A stretch of 64,000 nucleotides of DNA, taken from NCBI GenBank assembly GCA_016490735.1, contig JAEMWC010000961.1:40001-104000 (forward strand), read 5' to 3'. This DNA is from Pachyseris speciosa. Lineage: Eukaryota; Cnidaria; Anthozoa; Scleractinia; Pachyseridae. The number at the start of each line of letters is the position of its first letter. Positions within the stretch are counted from its first letter, which is position 1. The notes below the pieces were generated by a model. It saw only the letters and a program-made list of their open reading frames with translations, was not told the DNA's origin and searched no databases. Shown here one piece after another: positions 43,901 through 55,588 of this stretch. Both the position numbers and the translations under genes were made by a program.

Positions 43901-46900
43901 GTAAATATATGCACGGGGAAATCCATGCGCCAGAGTTTTGGCTTGCTCTGATTAGTTGAAAAAAGCCGGAAATTTTGTCCAATTAATCACAGTAGGTAGA
44001 AGCATAAAGGTAATTCAATAATCAAATAGAAACTGCTCTGTTTACATCATTAAATAAAAAGCTATATACTGGACAGTTTAAAAATCTCTTCTATTGTCTT
44101 GTTCAGACCACACCATTGATTGATGAGCCTTTGTGTAGTCTCTGTTGATATTTTTGTTAACGCTTCTTGCTTAGGATCCATACGTTCTCTTCAGATTCTG
44201 GCAAGAAAAAACAAAACAATGTTTCATGAAAGATTTTTGTTTTTGTGGTTTGAATCGATATGAGTTGCCTAAGAGAGGTTCGAAAAACACTAATCACCAC
44301 CAACCACGGTTCTACTTATACTGATACACAGCCAGTCTAGTCCATCGCCTGATGAAGACCAGTAGTATAGCTTTCGAAACGTCGCGATCCACCTTGACTC
44401 ATTCGTGAGACAAATGATTAACCTATCTATCAAAACAATGCTCATTTATAAGAGGGTTCAAAATGCCACGAGTAGAAGCTGTGAGATTTAGGGATGTTGG
44501 CCAAAGCCACACACAGTAGCAAATCGTGTCCAAATGAACTCCTGTAGAGACATCATCGAAAGTAGTCCTTCTTCAGTTCCTCTTAGGACAGTTGAGGTTA
44601 GATAGACGAGTAACTGCCTCGTACCCAGAAATCTCTTTGATTATACGCTGGTCCCACTACTACTTGTGCACCGCCTTTGAATGAGGAAAGAGGCCTGGGT
44701 ACACGACAGGATGGGTAGTTTAATCGTGTGTGTCATTAGTACTGAGCATCATGTTCTTGTATATTCAGACACTGATATTGTAATGAGTTTCTACAAAACA
44801 ACAAAAACACTTTATTCACATTTCCATTACAGTCGGTTTGTAAAACTTATTAAATAATTAGCAACTTAACACATAAAATAATCAATTACAATTTAAAACT
44901 ATTATTACATAGAAGGAAATGCCTAGCAGCTAGATAACCGTAACGTTTTCGAGCTAGCAGCTAGCTCTTTGAAGGTAGTTTTGAATGTACAAAAGGTTGT
45001 GTCAATTGTCGTTTCGATTGTTGAATTACCTTTTTATTTCTTTCCTTGCCACCATTTCCTCGCAGCTTCACGCTCTGCGGATCGAACGCCTGTCACTACA
45101 AAGGAAGAGCAACTGACATCAGCGGTGGATTTAGCGATGGGACCGAGGGTTTTCCCGTGCGGTAGTTTTTAAAGAAGCTTCTGTAGCCAACCGTCTTTGA
45201 AGTGGTATTGTGCATCAAGCGGTTTTATTTATTTCTTCGGCTCCCTCTTTCTGGATTTTCTGGATCCGCCCCTGGATATTCTTTAAACTGAATCAATAGA
45301 CTTTCTTTCGATCAATAGACACTGTCTCTAGAAGACCCTCCACGGTTGCCGTTAGGTATTTTAAGATTTAGCGCTCAATGAACTGTGCTTGAGTGGAAGC
45401 AAGGCTGAAGTCTTCTTAGTTTCGATAGAAATCGCCTTACTTTTATAAATAAGTGGAAAGTAGCTATTGTGCGAACAAAACCATTTGCATTTGAAAGCAG
45501 TGAACAGGGTAGTGAAGCTTGTATCGAAACAAAAATGATTATCTCCCGCCTCGCTTCCACTCAAGGCCAGGTCACAAAGCACGTAACAGTAAACTGTTCT
45601 ATTGAAGGGCGGAGCGACACTCTCAATCACTACGGAGCCTTTCAATATACGAGCAATTCACTAACCTGCGTACACAGAATTTCTCCACCGTCCCCCACAA
45701 GAGTCGAATGGATTATCAGTTGCCTCGATAGCTTCATCAGGCGTTCTACATTTTATATTACATTCGGCGTCATCCGCTCGTCCGTATTTATCATAGTCGT
45801 TTCCACAAAAACACAAGTCACCATTTTGAAGTCCAGCGTAAAGGAACCCCTTCATGGCGCACTGATCGACGCAGTCCTGCACAGTTGAAAAACGCTCCAC
45901 TTGAAATGCAAGGGAGCGCGCATTTACCAACCGAAAGTTGTCGTCCAGTTGTTTGTCATCCTTGTAACAACCAAGAAAATCTAAAAGAAAACAGCCAAAA
46001 GGTGCTCGCTAAAGTGAAAACAGTATTTGGTTTCGTTTTCGTGTGCCATTTGCTGCGCGAAACTACCGTAAAAGCTCTTTTAAGCCCCCGGGGGGCTTAT
46101 ATAATTTCAGGTCTCATTAACGGGGGGCTTATTGGAGAGGGGGGCTTAATAGAGAGGGGGGGGGCTTATTTCAAATCTTAAACACACTGGTTTCGTCTTA
46201 GAACAGTTTTTGTATAAGACTCAAACAACTACAGTGAAATTTTATTATCTAATAAAGAGCAGCAAACAGTATTACGTGTTTGGGTGTATATTTTTTGAAA
46301 AACAAACCAATTGGGTCACATGAAGTTAATTTCGCGAGAGAGAATAGGAGGGACTTATTACAAAATCTCCTGTCCCAACAGGGGAAAGGGGGCTTATTAG
46401 AGAAGAGGGGGGGGGGGGGGGGGGGCTTATCACAAAAAACGACTTCCAGACGGAGGGCGTATTAGAGCGGCGAGGGGGGGTTAATAGAGAAGGGGGGCTT
46501 AAGAGAGCTTTTACGGTAAATGGAAGCCTACCAGCTGGCTTTTGAAGATGTCGTGTCCTGTGCATTCTATTGCTGGGACCCACGCAGAGAGGATACAACC
46601 GTCAAATCAGGGTCTATCTCATAAAGATCGCTATAAAACGAGTGATATATAAGTGATACGAACATTTTCCCCAAGGAAAATATTCGACGGGACTTACTTA
46701 ATACGTTTGTTTATCAGAGTCTAGCTCATAATGCTGCATTCTGATAACGTAAGAAAAGCGATGGAAAACAAGCTGAAAGAGACTCCGAAGTTGTTTCGTG
46801 TTTCGCAGGCTTTTGCGACTGTTGTATAACTAATATAAACAAAAGCTTGATAAGATGGTTTTCTCTTTCTTCTATGGAATAAGATCTTAAAATAACCTGC

Positions 46901-47657
46901 TTCCAAAGAGTCCTGTTAAATGGTTCTTAACCAATCAAAATGCGTGTAGTTTCTCGTTCATTTCACAAACATCTGTCTGAAATTTCCCGAAGAATTTTTC
47001 CCAGGCCCAGGAGAAAATCCGATCTACGTACACAATTTCTTATTCATCTAGAATGTAACATTTCTACAAGTTACCTGGGTTTGTGTCTATCACTTCTATA
47101 CCAGCAATCGAGATACCTGGAAGGCGGAAATAGACAACAAAATGGTACCTGTTACGATCCTTAAACTTTCAATGGATGAGTGGAGCTTAAAAAGCTTAAA
47201 AAGCTTAAAAATGCGTAAACCTTGACCAGAAATTAGCAACACATGAAGTTCAGTCCACATCTTAATACTTTGGATTCCACTATCCTTCAATATTTGCCAA
47301 ATTAATTTTGCTTTTAAGACGGAGACACCTGTTTCGAAACGGTGTGGAGCAACTCAATTCAAATATTCAGTCTTCGATTCTGTTACCGGCGGCAGTGGGC
47401 CAGGAATCATTCTTTTAACGCAATATTTTACTTGAAATCTCCTTTGTTCTTTTAATGTTAGCTGAATTGAAGTAGAGAACATAATAAAGTTTATTAAGGA
47501 ATTTTCGATTACGTACCAATTAAGGAGAAGATTCCGAGAAATAATCCTGAAAAAAAAAATAAGAAAGGAGAAAACAATCTTGGCTTAGAAGAGTAAAGAT
47601 CTTAGACGTTTTATGGAAAACATTAGATATCTTACCTGAAATTCTTTGTACAAGCAT
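37945..47657 (-). CDS. WSC-domain single-pass receptor with tyrosine-rich tail
   Basis: Four minus-strand exons (47657-47636, 47546-47517, 45980-45666, 38585-37945) join in phase to 335 residues. A hydrophobic start (MLVQRISGLFLGIFSLI) is followed by one WSC domain: FLGCYKDD, CVDQCAMKGFLYAGLQNGDL, CFCGNDYDKYG, C-x-x-x-C and CGGRWRNSVYA, with the expected cysteine pattern. WSC domains bind carbohydrate or act in cell-surface sensing. A membrane segment (about 133-155) leads into a ~180-residue tail with many tyrosines. YENE fits a Grb2-type SH2 site, and LPYLEI (Tyr329) at the extreme C-terminus fits the ITIM consensus. Human WSC proteins such as KREMEN have other domains, so this is a lineage-specific architecture by my reading. 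The 7-kb last intron is repeat-rich. Confidence 0.75.
38586..41849. other. Intronic, no further exon confirmed
   Basis: Part of the last intron of the WSC receptor gene. Two spliceable-looking minus-strand frames (39368-39402 and about 40736-40916) do not fit the reading phase. Confidence 0.3.
41850..42070. repeat. Degenerate tandem motif TATATGAAAGGGTA
   Basis: Six irregularly spaced copies of TATAYGAAAGGGTA-like words (at about 41852, 41882, 41913, 41984, 42020 and 42050) over 220 bp. It looks like an old minisatellite. Intronic. Confidence 0.5.
42071..43167. other. Intronic, no gene recognised
   Basis: It contains a TTTA microsatellite at about 42358-42392 and a poly-C run at 42838-42852. 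Nothing coding is evident. Confidence 0.3.
43168..43528. mobile_element. MITE with TATTTCCTCAAATAATAG ends
   Basis: The left end GCCGTATTTCCTCAAATAAT is mirrored by ATTATTCGAGGAAACACGG at the right. The interior repeats GGCGATTATTCGAGGGA several times. It lies in the last intron of the WSC receptor gene. Confidence 0.6.
43860..44040. repeat. Fragment of the CAATAGAGCG MITE family
   Basis: CTGACCAATCAGAACCTG and the ending TAGAAACTGCTCTGTTTA resemble 29933-30408 and 37090-37345. Strongly eroded. Confidence 0.35.
44325..44420 (+). other. CTGATGA..CGAAACGTC motif (Penelope/hammerhead-like)
   Basis: CGCCTGATGAAGACCAG is followed at 19 nt by TTTCGAAACGTCGCG. CTGATGA and GAAAC in this order and spacing form the core of hammerhead ribozymes found in Penelope-like retroelements. 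The intervening stem is weakly paired here, so this is at best a decayed copy. Confidence 0.25.
44421..45665. other. Intronic, no gene recognised
   Basis: Short scattered frames only. CTGGATCCGCCCCTGG near 45262 resembles one end of the CAGG..GCGGAT MITE family. Confidence 0.3.
46074..46518. mobile_element. MITE with TACCGTAAAAGCTC ends
   Basis: TACCGTAAAAGCTCTTTTAAG is mirrored at the right end (AAGAGAGCTTTTACGGTA). The interior is rich in GGGGGGCTTAT and holds a poly-G run at about 46407-46425. It lies in intron 2 of the WSC receptor gene. Confidence 0.65.
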
Positions 47658-49440
47658 CTTGAACCTTCTTTTTCCCGTCGGAGAAATTCTACTTTCCCGT
47701 TGGGAAGATGGCTTCTCCAGATCCAATAAACTATTAATGAGCACTGGTAAATTACGTTATGGGCAACAATTACCGCAAAGCAAGATTCAATCCTAACCGA
47801 GACCTTTTACATCTCTACTTCAGAAAGTAAGTTTGCGATTTACGCTAACAGACGTTTTATTGTTTGAAAGTCACGAGCCGTTAAAATTGCCGTGAAGTTT
47901 ATGAAGTGTCCTCTTTACAACAAGAAAAATAGAACTTGCACGGGTCAATTACCCTAAACTGGTTGATCGCTTTGCTATTGTGTCCATAAACACCAAGCGA
48001 TTAGAAGAAATAAACATATGTAATCTTTGCGCGCGGGGGTAAATTACTCTCTCAGTAAAGCCTTGCTTCTGTCTGAACAGATATCAAGGACATTTTCTCT
48101 AATCATCTTTTTTTTTTGCCTTGAAACCTTAGTTTTTTGTCGGATATTATTTGCAGATAATTTGAGGTGGTAACGGGTAGCACTAAGTACCTGTGAATGT
48201 TGACACCGATGGCAAAATATGACCGAAAACCACGTTGTTTTGATATTTTCTATTGAGTAATAATGAAACTTGTGACTGGACCTTTGCAATAGCTATAGGA
48301 TCTTGCAATCTGAGAGTTTTCGCTCTAAAATTCAGCTGACTGATGCGCAGGATCAACACCTGCTATTACAGGAACCTTCCTTAAGCTTCATGGAATCAAG
48401 ATTGATTGTCTTTATAAAATGTGATTTTATTATAGCCAGCGTTTGTCTTACGGAAATCTAAGGACGAAGCACTATACATAGCTACGATGGGATCTTGCTT
48501 AAAATAACTAGAAATGATCATAGCAATAACGCTTCCTATAGGATTTCATTTGAGCAATTCGTTCATTCTTCTCTGGGAAGCTGCCCAAGAGACGACAACA
48601 CGAAACCACGCGAGACTAACGCGCAATGTCGCGAGGAGAGACCTTCCCTTCTTGAACACCTAGCAAGCAGGTTTGAAACTGGACAAAACTCTCGCGTTTT
48701 CGCTTTAACTGAAACTGCAAAATAAAAGGTTGAAAAGAGAGGCTAGTCCCGCGGAGCCTTTCCAAAAGTGGACAAACAATTAGCTACTGAAAGATAGATT
48801 TAAAGTTGAGCAGTTATATTGCCCATACCCATACATACATGCAGCGGAACGGACTTCACACCCACAACAAACCCTGTCGTCTTACAATGAAGCTTATTCC
48901 TGCTCGACAAGTCTAATAGAGCGTTTTCATTCACATGGCTACAAGCCATATTGGTTTACTGAAAGAAAAGAAAGTATTTGAATAAAAATGGAGTTCAATT
49001 CCCAGAGGTTTAATTTGGGACACCAACATGACCGCCGTTTCTTTGTTTTGGGACACCAAACGTGACCATCGTGACGTCATGTGAAAACACTTTGGTAGCT
49101 GTATTCCCAGAGCTTTTCCCACTTGGGGACTGGGCGGGAAAAGTGACAGAAAAGCCCTGGGAACGGGGTTTTGACTTTGGGAGAGAGATTGGATCCAATA
49201 GCCTCCCTTTCGTGCTAAAAGCAACATTTTTCGATCCTGTTTTTGTCATTGAATGCAAAGAAAGTGAATTAGACATAACCCTTAATTCTTGCGACATTTA
49301 TTATATACCTAGTTACGATGTAGAGGCAACTAATTGATGAACTGTCATTAGTATCATCGCTGCATGGTCTTTTATTTGAAATTTTAACCTTCAATCAAAT
49401 ATCTGAAGAAGATTGCTTTCCCGGAAATGTCAGCAGTGAT
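47658..49440. other. Intergenic, no gene recognised
   Basis: Upstream of the WSC receptor and downstream of the GIY-YIG-like gene. TTTGGGACACCAA is repeated near 49015-49050. No supported exons. Confidence 0.3.
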
Positions 49441-49559
49441 TTTATTAAATAAAAATAAAAATAGTAAAGAGTAAAAGTTTTAAAATCTTGCGATGAGTTT
49501 TAAAATAATAACGTAAACTGCTTAAAATTCTAAAACAAAGTAAGAGAAAAATTTAATGG

Positions 49560-50018
49560 CTATTCATTTGTGGAGGAATTCGGAAAGCCACTCTTTTCCG
49601 CTGGGTAATTAAACGGTGGATAATATCCGTGTTGCATTTGATAGTCACTCAACAAATACCACGCCACTTCGTTCGGCTTCGCGCACGGTAACCACCGAAC
49701 AAATATCGATTTCCACTTGTTCTTGGCCGGGCCGCTCAGGTACTCGCCGATGGGCAAGCCATCGTTCCCGCTAAAATGGGCATTTAGACAGTCCCGAATG
49801 TTGGAAAGGCACGGGTTCCCGCCAATGTAGATGACCTTGGAGTTTTGGCTGATCTCGTACACGCCTGGCAGCCGCGTGGAATCGTACTTGTCATTAATGT
49901 CAAAGCTTTTTAGAGCTGTGGTTAATGGACGCGCATTCAAACGCTCCCGGTAATACCGCATGTTTCTTAGGTCATCCTCCGTAGCATCGTAATCATAAGC
50001 ATCGACTGCATAGGCCAT
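49560..50018 (-). CDS. Small GIY-YIG-like protein, copy 1 (intronless)
   Basis: 152 residues from the ATG at 50018-50016; the frame stays open upstream, but a good acceptor (TTTGTTTCAG) ends 1 bp before this ATG, so the upstream part is taken as 5' intron. The domain reads GVYEI (52-56), VIYIGGN (62-68), NIRDCLNAHFSG (73-84), NEVAWYLL (116-123) and PFNYP (135-139). This matches the GIY-YIG nuclease pattern: both tyrosines, Arg75, His81, Glu117 and Asn137 in order. GIY-YIG domains cut DNA or RNA in repair and mobile elements; a stand-alone animal protein like this is unfamiliar to me, so activity is inference. A minus-strand AATAAA lies about 115 bp past the stop (49446-49441). It is homologous to 55589-56341. 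Confidence 0.75.
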   Translation of the reverse strand: MAYAVDAYDYDATEDDLRNMRYYRERLNARPLTTALKSFDINDKYDSTRLPGVYEISQNSKVIYIGGNPCLSNIRDCLNAHFSGNDGLPIGEYLSGPAKNKWKSIFVRWLPCAKPNEVAWYLLSDYQMQHGYYPPFNYPAEKSGFPNSSTNE

Positions 50019-50139
50019 GCTGAAACAAATGATAACAAAATAAATACTACTTTTATTTAAACAATAATTTTTATTCGGCATTTGCTCTAAGAGCACATAG
50101 TGCTCATCGAGAGAGCTAACGCCGTTTACTATTACCATG

Positions 50140-51351
50140 CAACGTCGTGGCGATGGTGCGGTGTGGTATGTCTCTTGATGTCAGTGTTTGCAGTATATTT
50201 ATTGTTATTTTTCTGTGTTTGAACAGCTGGTAAGTGATATTGTAAGGACAAATTAGATTTTAGATATGCAAAAGAGCCACAGAAGTAGAAACTTAATTTT
50301 ATCAGTAGATGATTCTCTTTCAATATGTTTTACAGACCTCGCTGGCCTGTTTAGATAGAATCAATTGCAATACCGACAGATCCCACTACATGTAGATGTC
50401 AAATTATCATAGTGGCGCCAATGCAACCTCACTGGGTACTTACATGTTTATTTTTAAATCAGCGGGTGAATTTAAACAATTAATCAGGCGATGTACAAGT
50501 ATAAATAATTGCCTATGGACAGTGATATAACGGATAATTTATAAAACGAAATTACTCACTGAGTCATCGTTTCTTGTCCTGTAGACTTACTTTAACACAG
50601 CTTAACAAAACGCCCAAAGAAACATATATAAGCTTATGCAACTACTGTTTTACCTGATGTTCGTTTTGTCCGATTATCTTCTATAGCTTTCCTTGTAACA
50701 GTTCAAAAAGCTTTTTGAGTTGTGCTTTTAGTGTTAAGCTGCTGCTTTGTTGAGTACAAGTGTACAATTGACTCACCGTTACACTTGTTTCGAGATATTG
50801 CGCGATATCGTTCCCAATAATTCAAATTTTATGCGCGCACCTCAGTGCGCGCGCTGGCTTTTAATTTAAAAATTTTCGTGCGCAATCTTGTACCTCAAAT
50901 CTTCGTTGCTTACTGCGCATGCTTGAAGAAACGAGCGGCTCTCGCCGAAAGTCCGTTAAGTTTGCGATTCTGTTTGTTTTTTCAAACAATTCCAATAAAC
51001 GGTAGTAAAACAGAACTCTAGCGTAGGGCTGAACCGTAGTGTGCGCAGCTCAACCGGAACTCCGATATTTTGGAACTTCTGGATCAGGTCTTTCCGAAGT
51101 CGCACGTTCCCCGATCTCTAGTCAAGGGGAGCGAACGCCCTGGGTATGAGATTATTTTGTGCGCAACTATGCAAGTGCAACATTTGTATTCGTGTCACCT
51201 CGTGCCCGGCCCAGATCTTAAGTGTTTAAATACCACGTCACTGACTTCAAAGCTTTTCCTTGTTCTCGATCGGCGATCCCGAAATTTAATTCCTCTCTGG
51301 CGTTTGCAATCTGGGGAACACCGAGCTTACAAATCTCCGCTCAAATCTCTT
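50140..51351. other. Intergenic, no gene recognised
   Basis: The upstream region of the GIY-YIG-like copy 1 and AT-rich spacer. A GC-richer patch with GCGCGC words occurs at 50800-50880. A plus-strand frame at 51070-51408 has no recognisable similarity and runs into an inverted repeat. Confidence 0.3.
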
Positions 51352-51478
51352 ATCTCAAACCCAGGCCGCAGTATTTTATATTTAGTAGGAACTGATTTGA
51401 GTGTATAGTTGAGGGTCAATTACACTTAAGTCGCTTCCTTCTAAATATAAAATACTGCGGCCTGGGTTTCAGATAACA
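51352..51478. repeat. Inverted repeat
   Basis: CCCAGGCCGCAGTATTTTAT on the left is mirrored at 51441-51470, with a 50-bp loop. It is a foldback remnant. Confidence 0.6.
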
Positions 51479-51847
51479 AAACTGAGAGGTGACAATAGTC
51501 GAGGCATCTTCAACTCCTGAACAGAACGCAAAGCTGACCACTTATTTTGCTCTGTTTAAGTTTGAGCCTTGGTGTATTAAAAAGTTTTTTAACGAATTAA
51601 AAGAAACTCATTTTTGAGCCCAGAATGTCTTAATTGACAAAAACACTTTCTGCAACCCAGTCATCATGCATCAACATTTATTTGAAGTCTGAAAATCATA
51701 AAGGAAAGTTTCAATTACAAATTGAAATTCAAAACAATAAGCAGTTTAGTTGAGGCACTGATCATGAACTATATAAAATATCAGCATTCAGTTATTTTTA
51801 TTAATTTACTGTACGTAATCAGTTATTCTCAATGCCCACTCTGAAAT

Positions 51848-53260
51848 TCAGTCGATCTTTTCTCGATTTTTCACTCTTCCAAATACTTGCACCTTCTTCC
51901 TTCTGACAGAGATTACTGCTTGCCAAGCCTTTACCGTGAAAACCAGAACAACAACGGCAAACACGATGAGAGCGAACCATTCTCCGTTTAAACTCAATGC
52001 CAAAGCAATCACAAGCAGTCCTATTATCAGCAGCGTATAGTAAAGAACTCCAATTTTGTCATACGTTGCGCTAGTGACTGCTACACCATCGACTTGGTAT
52101 GTCTTTGATTGCTGTAACAGGTACAGTAACTTGACTGTCTCATTGAGGTCTGTAAGCTCAGCATTTGGATCTTCATTTTCAGGTTCTGGGTTTAACACGT
52201 CCAGAATCTTGTGGACTCGCGTTATAATCTCTTTGATGAAGAACGTCTTCTTGGTTTCTTGATTTTGCAGGAAGTCCAGGATGGATTTATTCAACGACGG
52301 TGGCAAGCGCTTCTGTAGCGCGGTCGCTTGCTCGTACGAAGTAATCACCTCTGAAGTGAGCCTAGCGACGGCAAAATTAAGTTCCTTTTTAGCCAGCTCA
52401 ACTTGATGTCTTCTGCATTTCAGGAGAACATCTTCCATTTCATCTTTGAAGCCACGGGAAGGTAATTTTAATGGGGGTGGGGGTGGAGGGGTTGGGATCA
52501 CGTGTTCTTCTTCTTGCTCTGTGATTGGCGCCTTCTCACTCTTCTTGTCCGACTCGGTATCCGCCAGATCGTCTCCGCCATCTTTATCAGTGCTTTTCGC
52601 AGCTTCCTCCATCATCGAGCTGGCAGATTGAGATTCACTTTCTAGGAGTTTAGTAGAACTCATAGATTTTGCCGCCTGCAAAACCTTCTCTGCAATTCTT
52701 TGAGCTTCTTCCTTAGTCTTTGCTTCGAAAGCCGACAAATCTTCATCTATCACAGATTTGACACACTGGTAAAGTTTTTCTACGTCCCCGAGACTGCGAG
52801 CTTCCTTTACTAATTTCTTTACAGGGGATGGCAAAGAATTAAACTTTGATATAAAACTTTGGTCCTCTTCCGCGTTTCCGCCATGTTCTTTCCTTTTCTT
52901 CTCTTCGAGAAGAAACTCCAAAGTCTGTTCGTTAAACTCCTTACATCGCTTCACAACATGTAAGCCTTTAGCATTGGCAGCTTTTTCAAGCCTCTTCGCC
53001 AGTTTTTTACAATATTCCTCAATATTTTCGCTTTGAACAGCTTTCTTCACATCCTTGTGATAGTTATATCCCTCCAGCAGCGAGGCCCCAAAGTTTTTTA
53101 AACTGTCAGTTCTCTCACATGGATTTCTTTTCGAGGCAGTTTCTGGAATCGTTGCAATTGTCATTTCAGACACAGCGGGATTTAACGTTTTGGTGGACGC
53201 TGTTTCCTCTGGGAATTCGTTCTTTGTGTTGGCCCTGTTGTCATTCGATGCGATCTCCAT
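51848..53260 (-). CDS. Unknown 470-residue coiled-coil/proline-rich protein with two C-terminal membrane segments
   Basis: A single uninterrupted frame on the minus strand from the ATG at 53260-53258. The N-terminal ~240 residues are charged and helical-looking (Lys/Glu-rich, with runs such as KKLAKRLEKAANAKG). An acidic stretch and a run of seven prolines (PTPPPPPPPL region, about residue 260) follow, then a second charged helical region. Two hydrophobic segments (about 404-425 and 429-449) sit close together, followed by a basic tail. The layout suggests a cytosolic protein held by a membrane hairpin. I do not recognise the family. It lies between the two GIY-YIG-like genes with no evident link to them. 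Confidence 0.75.
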   Translation of the reverse strand: MEIASNDNRANTKNEFPEETASTKTLNPAVSEMTIATIPETASKRNPCERTDSLKNFGASLLEGYNYHKDVKKAVQSENIEEYCKKLAKRLEKAANAKGLHVVKRCKEFNEQTLEFLLEEKKRKEHGGNAEEDQSFISKFNSLPSPVKKLVKEARSLGDVEKLYQCVKSVIDEDLSAFEAKTKEEAQRIAEKVLQAAKSMSSTKLLESESQSASSMMEEAAKSTDKDGGDDLADTESDKKSEKAPITEQEEEHVIPTPPPPPPLKLPSRGFKDEMEDVLLKCRRHQVELAKKELNFAVARLTSEVITSYEQATALQKRLPPSLNKSILDFLQNQETKKTFFIKEIITRVHKILDVLNPEPENEDPNAELTDLNETVKLLYLLQQSKTYQVDGVAVTSATYDKIGVLYYTLLIIGLLVIALALSLNGEWFALIVFAVVVLVFTVKAWQAVISVRRKKVQVFGRVKNREKID

Positions 53261-53884
53261 TTTACTGAAACCGCAACACGCAGCTTGGGAAATCTCCTTC
53301 AGGCTTACCGAAAACTTCCTCAGATTTCAGCGATGAAATGAGGTGATGATTCGCTCTTTGTAAAGTTTCTTTTAACTAGATTTGCACTGTTTACCGTAGG
53401 TAAAAGAATCAGGGGCTTCAAATTTACCTACTGTTTTGGGCTGAAAAGCCGAAAGTTCCTACGAAATAAAGTTATGCCGATTGTGACCGTTACAAGCGGC
53501 AATGACGTGATCTCTGAAATCGAACATTGGCGAATATTTAGTTTGACTACTACACTCTCGTTATCTACTGGCGCGTTGTGATCATACTGCAGTCTTCTTG
53601 GTTATAAGACAAGTGAAAATACACAAATCGTTGTCAGAATATTTAATCGAGTTTTTCTGTCATCGAAACTGAGAAATCTTGCCGTTAAAAGGGCTGTTTG
53701 CACGCTCTTCCGTGCACGCGCAGAAACTCCCACGAAAATCAGAGCGAGCATTCTAGACTCGGCTCCAGACCCTGTGCGTCGGAAGATCTGAATTTTCGGT
53801 ACCAGTGCCCTATAGTTATATCAAGCAGGTGGCCTATCTAGCGCTCAAAATAGCAAATCAAAATTGACACGTCTTTTAAACGTC

Positions 53885-53956
53885 GGCCTGTTGGTCTAGT
53901 GGCATGATTCTCGCTTTGGGTGCGAGAGGTCCCGGGTTCGACTCCCGGACAGGCCC
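53885..53956 (+). tRNA. tRNA-Pro (anticodon TGG)
   Basis: The acceptor arms GGCCTGT and ACAGGCC pair perfectly, with C as the discriminator. The D arm is GGTCTAGTGGCATGATT. The anticodon stem CTCGC/GCGAG encloses TTTGGGT, so the anticodon is TGG (proline). The T arm CCGGGTTCGACTCCCGG is canonical. A run of seven Ts at 53966-53972 would end RNA polymerase III transcription. Unlike the SINE heads, all stems pair, so it is probably functional. Confidence 0.93.
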
Positions 53957-55588
53957 GTTGGGATATTTTTTTCACTTTTTCCTCGCTATTTTTGTTTTTA
54001 GATATTTTTTTTAGATATGTTTTTAGATATTTTGATCCAGTATAGATGATGAAAAACAGTCTCCTTTTCGGTACACATTTGCTGGTCTTACATCTCTTGC
54101 CTTGAACTGTCTTTAATATCGTCACGAAGAGCGGATAAAGAAAAACAAAAAACTCGATCGCGAATTTTGCGTGAGCGGATTTCATTTGGAAAAACCAAAT
54201 ATTACATATATAAAGCAAGGAAAATAAGCAAGAATACCCTAATTGACTGTGTGATACCAAGAGATTATATAATCTCTTAGTGATACTGAATAAAAGGGTA
54301 AAATTTTTACCCATTGTAAGAACTATTCCTTAAGATGCTGTGAGCAGGAACGCGCTATTTTCGTAAGGCTGTATTTCAGAACCTTCGAAGACTTTTTGTT
54401 GCCAATGACTGCTATATATGCGCGCGCACATAGATCGAGCACGATTCTAGGGTCAATTGGTTGCTAAGCAAATTTGCAGCTAATTCCTTTGCGCTGTTGC
54501 TAGCTAGATTCCAAAGAAAATGATTGGTTTTCAGTGGTATTAACGCAGGAAACGTACGTTAAGGTAAGTGAAACATCATAAATATCTTTTAGTTGTGGAG
54601 GAATCTATTCCCTCCCCTGGTAATTCATGTATTTTCCTGAGTTGGGACTCGAAAACCTGAGAGAAATTTCATTGGTTTATAAACAAAACAATATCATTAC
54701 GCGCGATTTATTCAAAATATAAGCATTAATATTTGCATCCGCGATTTATCACGTTTCATAGATTTGGACATGTAGGAAAACTGAAATCTGTAGAAACATG
54801 AGTGATGGGCTATTTCGATTTTTTTCATATCTTGGCAAAACAACTGAAGAAAAGTTGTCATGTTTCTTTACATCCGACACTCGAAGATACTAATTATTTC
54901 AATCCCCATACGACTATCGTAAACAGTTTCCACCAGTCAGAGTGCGCTTCATACTTGAATGTTCTCTCTCAAAAATCCGAGCTAACATTTTGCAAAATAG
55001 GGTTTATTTGTTAAATCTGTGTTTACTTACATTAATCTTTAGCAATACGGCGTCGTTCTGTTTTTCACACATGAAAATGGAAACGTTCGTGGAGTCCAAG
55101 GGAACTGAATCGTAGTCTGTTTTGAATAAGTGAAACTAAAGTTTTCTTTCCAATACCTTTCCAGAGCCATTTTTATGAGGCCTTCCAAGGGGTAGAAGCT
55201 ACAAGCGACATGGCTCCGAAAACAGGCGACAATCTTCTCCCAAAACGCCGACAACCGACAGAAATTGGCAGAAAACGCGACACATTCGCAACCATTCCTC
55301 TTTGTTTTTGTTGCGACAGCGACATTTGTCCCCCAGTAACGAAACAAGCGACAGATAGAGTCGTAAACGAGCGACAAAGCGACACCAGACCGCCCCTTAG
55401 AAGGCCTCTTTTATGACCCCAGTTGCCGTTTTAGTTCCAAAAGGTGTCTACCGCATAGATAATAAAGGAACATTTGGGTTCCCATTAATTGAGGTCTATG
55501 ATTTGACTGGCGCTACTGGTTCGCTAATAACCTAAGGGAATCCTAATGGATCTGGTACCGTTATTTTTTGCAGAAGTGATAAATCGAG
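53957..55588. other. Intergenic, no gene recognised
   Basis: Around 55195-55390 the words GCGACA and CGACA repeat irregularly. No exon is seen until the second GIY-YIG-like gene. Confidence 0.3.

Noticed and set aside
51070..51408. 112-codon plus-strand frame
   Set aside because: No similarity recognised, and it runs into one arm of an inverted repeat.
53838..54314. 158-codon minus-strand frame
   Set aside because: It runs across the tRNA-Pro gene on the opposite strand and has no recognisable domain.
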